64,000 nt of DNA from DASRDB01 sp035652815. GTDB taxonomy: Bacteria > Chloroflexota > Ktedonobacteria > Ktedonobacterales > Ktedonobacteraceae. The notes under the pieces are model-generated. The model made no database searches. It saw only the letters and a list, made by a program, of their open reading frames with translations, and was not told the DNA's origin. Below, piece after piece: positions 61,468 to 64,000 of this stretch (positions are counted from its first letter, which is position 1; each line of letters begins with the position of its first letter). The stretch lies in contig DASRDB010000006.1 in assembly GCA_035652815.1 (NCBI GenBank), positions 186,001 through 250,000 of the forward strand, in the 5' to 3' direction. The translations under genes and the position numbers were made by a program.

Positions 61468-63447
61468 ATGGCCTATCGTTTTCAGGTAAATCAAACGACC
61501 TGTATTAACTGTGGTATTTGTATGGACCTATGCCCTGTGAGATGTCTCGATATGAGCAGGCCGACGGGCGAAGGAGAATTAGGAAGCGAGGTCGAACGGC
61601 TTACTCCCATTCCTGACAATGGCGGGGCAAAGTCGTGGATGATGCTTGTGCCGGTGCAGGTGGCTCAATGCATCGGATGCGAGGTCTGCGCGCATGAATG
61701 TCCCACGAATGCGATCACCATTCAGAGCAATGTAGGAGAGGTTGCTTTCGCGAAGCGCGGCCCGGTTACATACCTGCCCGAGGAAAATGGCTGGCAGCCG
61801 TTAGATGCCTACACGCGCGCTTTTCCAGAGGAGCCGGGTGAGGCACCCTGGGGAGATAAGCACGCCTGGCATGTTGCGGAAAGACAAAACACCTGGCAGA
61901 GCTGGCGCACCTGGTTGGGAGAGCGGAAGGAAGACCTGCGCGCACCCTGTCAGGCGGCCTGCCCGGTGGGAACGAATGCTGGCCTCTATGTCAGCCTGAT
62001 TGCCCAGGGGCGTTATGACGAGGCGCTGCAGGTAGCTTCGGAGCCGAATCCGTTCCCGTCGATTTGCGGGCGTGTTTGTACCGCTCCCTGCGAGGATGTA
62101 TGCCGCCGGGGCGAGTTTGATCTGCCCATTGCCATTCGTGATCTCAAGCGCTTCGCGATGGATCATGGCAATCCGGCAAAGCGCAAGATTCGACCGCCGA
62201 AGCAGTGGCTTGTTGAGCGCGTGGCGATTGTGGGGGCCGGTCCGACCGGATTGAGCGCGGCGTACTACCTGGCGCGGCGCGGGTATCGTGTCACCGTCTA
62301 CGATGCGATGCCTGTGGCAGGCGGCATGATGTCGATTGGCATTCCCGAGTATCGCCTGCCGCGCAAGGAATTACAGCGCGACATCGAGGCGATGGTAGAG
62401 CTTGGAGTGGAGATCGTTCTCAACACGGCGGTGGGGCGCGATATCACCCTGTATGATTTGCAGCGCGATTTTGACGCGGTGCTGCTGGCGGTTGGCGCGC
62501 AGCGCAGTCAGCGCCTGGGCGTGCCAGGGGAAGACCTGCATGGAGTGATTCCGGCGACCAGCTTCTTGAAAGACTATAACCTGAATCCAGAGACGAAACT
62601 GAGTGGGGATGTGGCTGTGGTTGGCGGCGGCAGTACGGCGATGGACGCGGCGCGTTCGGCTTTACGCGCCGGGGCACGCTCGGTACATATCCTGTATCGC
62701 CGCAGCCGGGTTGAAATGCCCGCGCAGGCGGAAGAGGTACGCGCTGCACTTGAAGAAGGCATTCACCTGCACGAACTGGTTGCGCCTGTACAGATACTTT
62801 CATCAAATGGAAGCGTTCGGGGTGTGCGCTGCCAGCGCATGGTGTTGAGCGAGGCCGACGAGAAAGGACGCCGCAGGCCGGTGCCGGTGCTGGGAACCGA
62901 ATTCGATATTCCGGTTGATATCGTGCTGGTAGCTATCGGCGAGGCCCCTGATCCGTCCTTCTTACCAGAAGGTACGGCAGTTGGTGTGGCTCCCTGGGGT
63001 GGTCTGTTGATTAATCCGCAGACGCTTGGGACGGCAGCGCCTGGAGTCTTTGCCGCAGGTGATGTCACTTATGGCCCCAAATCGATCATTCACGCGGCGG
63101 CGCATGGTCGGCAGGCGGCGCGTTCTATTCATGCCTATCTGAGCCATATAGCCCTGCGAGATGTGTCCGAGATGCCCGAAGGCGAAGAGGAGACGGCCTC
63201 TACACTGCCGCCAGATGGCACCATCACGCTGGATCTGCGACCAACACCAAGAGAAGTGATGCCTTTCGAGGAAGGAAGCGAGCGAGACCGTTCGACCGAG
63301 TTCGCGAAGGGCTTTACCGAGGAACAGGCGAGGCGCGAGGCGAGCCGCTGCTTACGCTGCGACCTGGCGTACCTGTGTCCTTCTGTTAAAGTGATTGGCG
63401 GTGAGCAACGGACTTCCCGCCCGGTTATTCCTGTAACGAAAGTGTGA
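61468..63447 (+). CDS. Ferredoxin-fused GltD-like NAD(P)H flavoprotein oxidoreductase
   Basis: A 659-residue cytoplasmic electron-transfer protein. Residues 8-85 form a two-cluster 4Fe-4S ferredoxin (CINCGICMDLCPVRC and CIGCEVCAHECP). Residues 150-240 are the Fe-S domain typical of glutamate synthase small subunits (CQAACPVGTNAG, CGRVCTAPCEDVC). Residues 245-580 are the FAD/NAD(P)H domain (VAIVGAGPTGLSAAYYLARR, VAVVGGGSTAMDAARSALRA, GVFAAGDVTYGP). A further cysteine pair, CLRCDLAYLC, is at the end. TAGGAGG precedes the ATG. Such proteins pass electrons between NAD(P)H and ferredoxin-type partners. The next gene, 46 bp on, is a membrane protein, hinting at a membrane-linked complex. Confidence 0.9.
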   Translation: MAYRFQVNQTTCINCGICMDLCPVRCLDMSRPTGEGELGSEVERLTPIPDNGGAKSWMMLVPVQVAQCIGCEVCAHECPTNAITIQSNVGEVAFAKRGPVTYLPEENGWQPLDAYTRAFPEEPGEAPWGDKHAWHVAERQNTWQSWRTWLGERKEDLRAPCQAACPVGTNAGLYVSLIAQGRYDEALQVASEPNPFPSICGRVCTAPCEDVCRRGEFDLPIAIRDLKRFAMDHGNPAKRKIRPPKQWLVERVAIVGAGPTGLSAAYYLARRGYRVTVYDAMPVAGGMMSIGIPEYRLPRKELQRDIEAMVELGVEIVLNTAVGRDITLYDLQRDFDAVLLAVGAQRSQRLGVPGEDLHGVIPATSFLKDYNLNPETKLSGDVAVVGGGSTAMDAARSALRAGARSVHILYRRSRVEMPAQAEEVRAALEEGIHLHELVAPVQILSSNGSVRGVRCQRMVLSEADEKGRRRPVPVLGTEFDIPVDIVLVAIGEAPDPSFLPEGTAVGVAPWGGLLINPQTLGTAAPGVFAAGDVTYGPKSIIHAAAHGRQAARSIHAYLSHIALRDVSEMPEGEEETASTLPPDGTITLDLRPTPREVMPFEEGSERDRSTEFAKGFTEEQARREASRCLRCDLAYLCPSVKVIGGEQRTSRPVIPVTKV

Positions 63448-63493
63448 CATGTTGTAGGAGCAATTTCCGCCCCTACTCAAAGGAGGTTCTATC

Positions 63494-64000
63494 GTGTCTG
63501 TACAAGACCTTACCAACGCGATTATCTCAGGTATCAACGCCGGAGCGGAGCAGTTCCTGGAGGGAACACTTGCCGCCGTGTTACCGGTGATCTGGCTGGC
63601 GCTACTGGGCCTGCATCTTGGGCGGCCCTACATTCTGGACATGATTAATCGCTTCACGCTGCGACTCGGCGCGGATTTGCTCTGGCTCATCTACATTGCG
63701 CTGCGCGATTTCCTGATCCTCTCGGGCGTGGTGATGAGCTTCATGTTCCTTTTCCCGGATGTCGTGACTACCGACTCTCTGCCGCTCACGGGCGGATTGG
63801 CGGCGTGCTGCCTCTTCGCGGTGCTGCTGGTCAAGTTGATGGGTGATCCTGATAATAACCTGCGCGATTTTCGGATTGTCACAGGATTGCTAGGGCTGGG
63901 AGCGGCATTGTACTTCATTCCGTATGTGATTGGTGTGCAGGGCAATGCAGTATTCTCGGGCGGGCTGGGCAACATCAGCAATTTCCTGGTTACGAACACC
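63494..64000 (+). CDS. Integral membrane protein, partial (runs off the window)
   Basis: An open frame from a GTG at 63494, after the strong site AAAGGAGG (63479-63486), continues past base 64000; 169 codons are visible. It has at least four hydrophobic helices (LAAVLPVIWLALLGLHLG, the LLWLIYIALRDFLIL region, GLAACCLFAVLLVKLMG, and GLLGLGAALYFIPYVIGV). No family recognised from this part. It follows the ferredoxin-flavoprotein by 46 bp and is probably its operon partner, perhaps the membrane anchor of an electron-transfer complex. Confidence 0.8.
   Translation, partial: MSVQDLTNAIISGINAGAEQFLEGTLAAVLPVIWLALLGLHLGRPYILDMINRFTLRLGADLLWLIYIALRDFLILSGVVMSFMFLFPDVVTTDSLPLTGGLAACCLFAVLLVKLMGDPDNNLRDFRIVTGLLGLGAALYFIPYVIGVQGNAVFSGGLGNISNFLVTNT

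Noticed and set aside
1..64000. Prophage, plasmid origin or rRNA operon
   Set aside because: No phage structural, integrase, replication-initiator or rRNA sequence was found; only a transposase relic and a homing endonuclease represent mobile DNA.

Overview
The window looks like a piece of a chromosome from a filamentous Chloroflexota bacterium, most likely of the Ktedonobacteria. Three things point there: very large STAND-type signalling proteins fused to kinase, cyclase, XRE or LuxR modules, PAS/histidine-kinase debris of a type common in that group, and many intergenic perfect inverted repeats. This is inference from gene content; there is no rRNA in the window to prove it.

Layout. 1-7300: nuoH at the left edge, a 1081-residue MalT/LuxR regulator, a receiver-only response regulator, a small membrane protein and a lipoprotein. 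7319-12820: one very large CRISPR array (75 repeats of 37 bp, 74 spacers by my count) with no cas gene anywhere in the window. The repeat, the degenerate left end and a TTGAAA-18-TATAAT promoter at the right end all say it is transcribed leftwards. 13114-27162: a Ser/Thr kinase, a zinc-ribbon protein, an FUSC-family transporter, a methyltransferase, a decayed histidine kinase, a phosphatase, a lactone oxidase/P450 pair, and a kinase-STAND-TPR-LuxR fusion. 27455-41279: an ECF-like sigma factor, an unusual NuoB-NuoD fusion lacking NuoC, a cyclase-STAND-TPR protein, a MarR-GNAT fusion, transposase debris, an XRE-STAND-TPR protein, an SDR and a metallophosphatase. 41417-52752: a PadR regulator with a membrane protein, pheST behind a T-box leader that carries an inserted palindromic repeat, a GH13 glucosidase, a Rossmann-fold protein, a TPP enzyme and a methyltransferase.

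52773-59856 is the most interesting part. A 72-residue protein with a beta-grasp-like layout and a C-terminal glycine is followed by two tandem Y-RNA-like RNAs, each closed by a long terminal helix and enclosing a tRNA mimic. Next comes a TROVE/Ro60-like protein with a VWA domain. After an AT-richer segment holding a LAGLIDADG homing endonuclease comes a tightly coupled operon of HTH, VWA, a protein with an E2-like GICL signature, and a ThiF/E1-like enzyme. I read this as a Ro60-Y RNA module linked to a candidate ubiquitin-like conjugation system. The RNA structures and the E1 are well supported; the ubiquitin-like and E2-like roles are inferences.

59857-64000: a tandem universal stress protein, a ferredoxin-GltD-like flavoprotein, and the start of a membrane protein that runs off the window. 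Short palindromic repeats (26-35 bp arms) are scattered between genes throughout.
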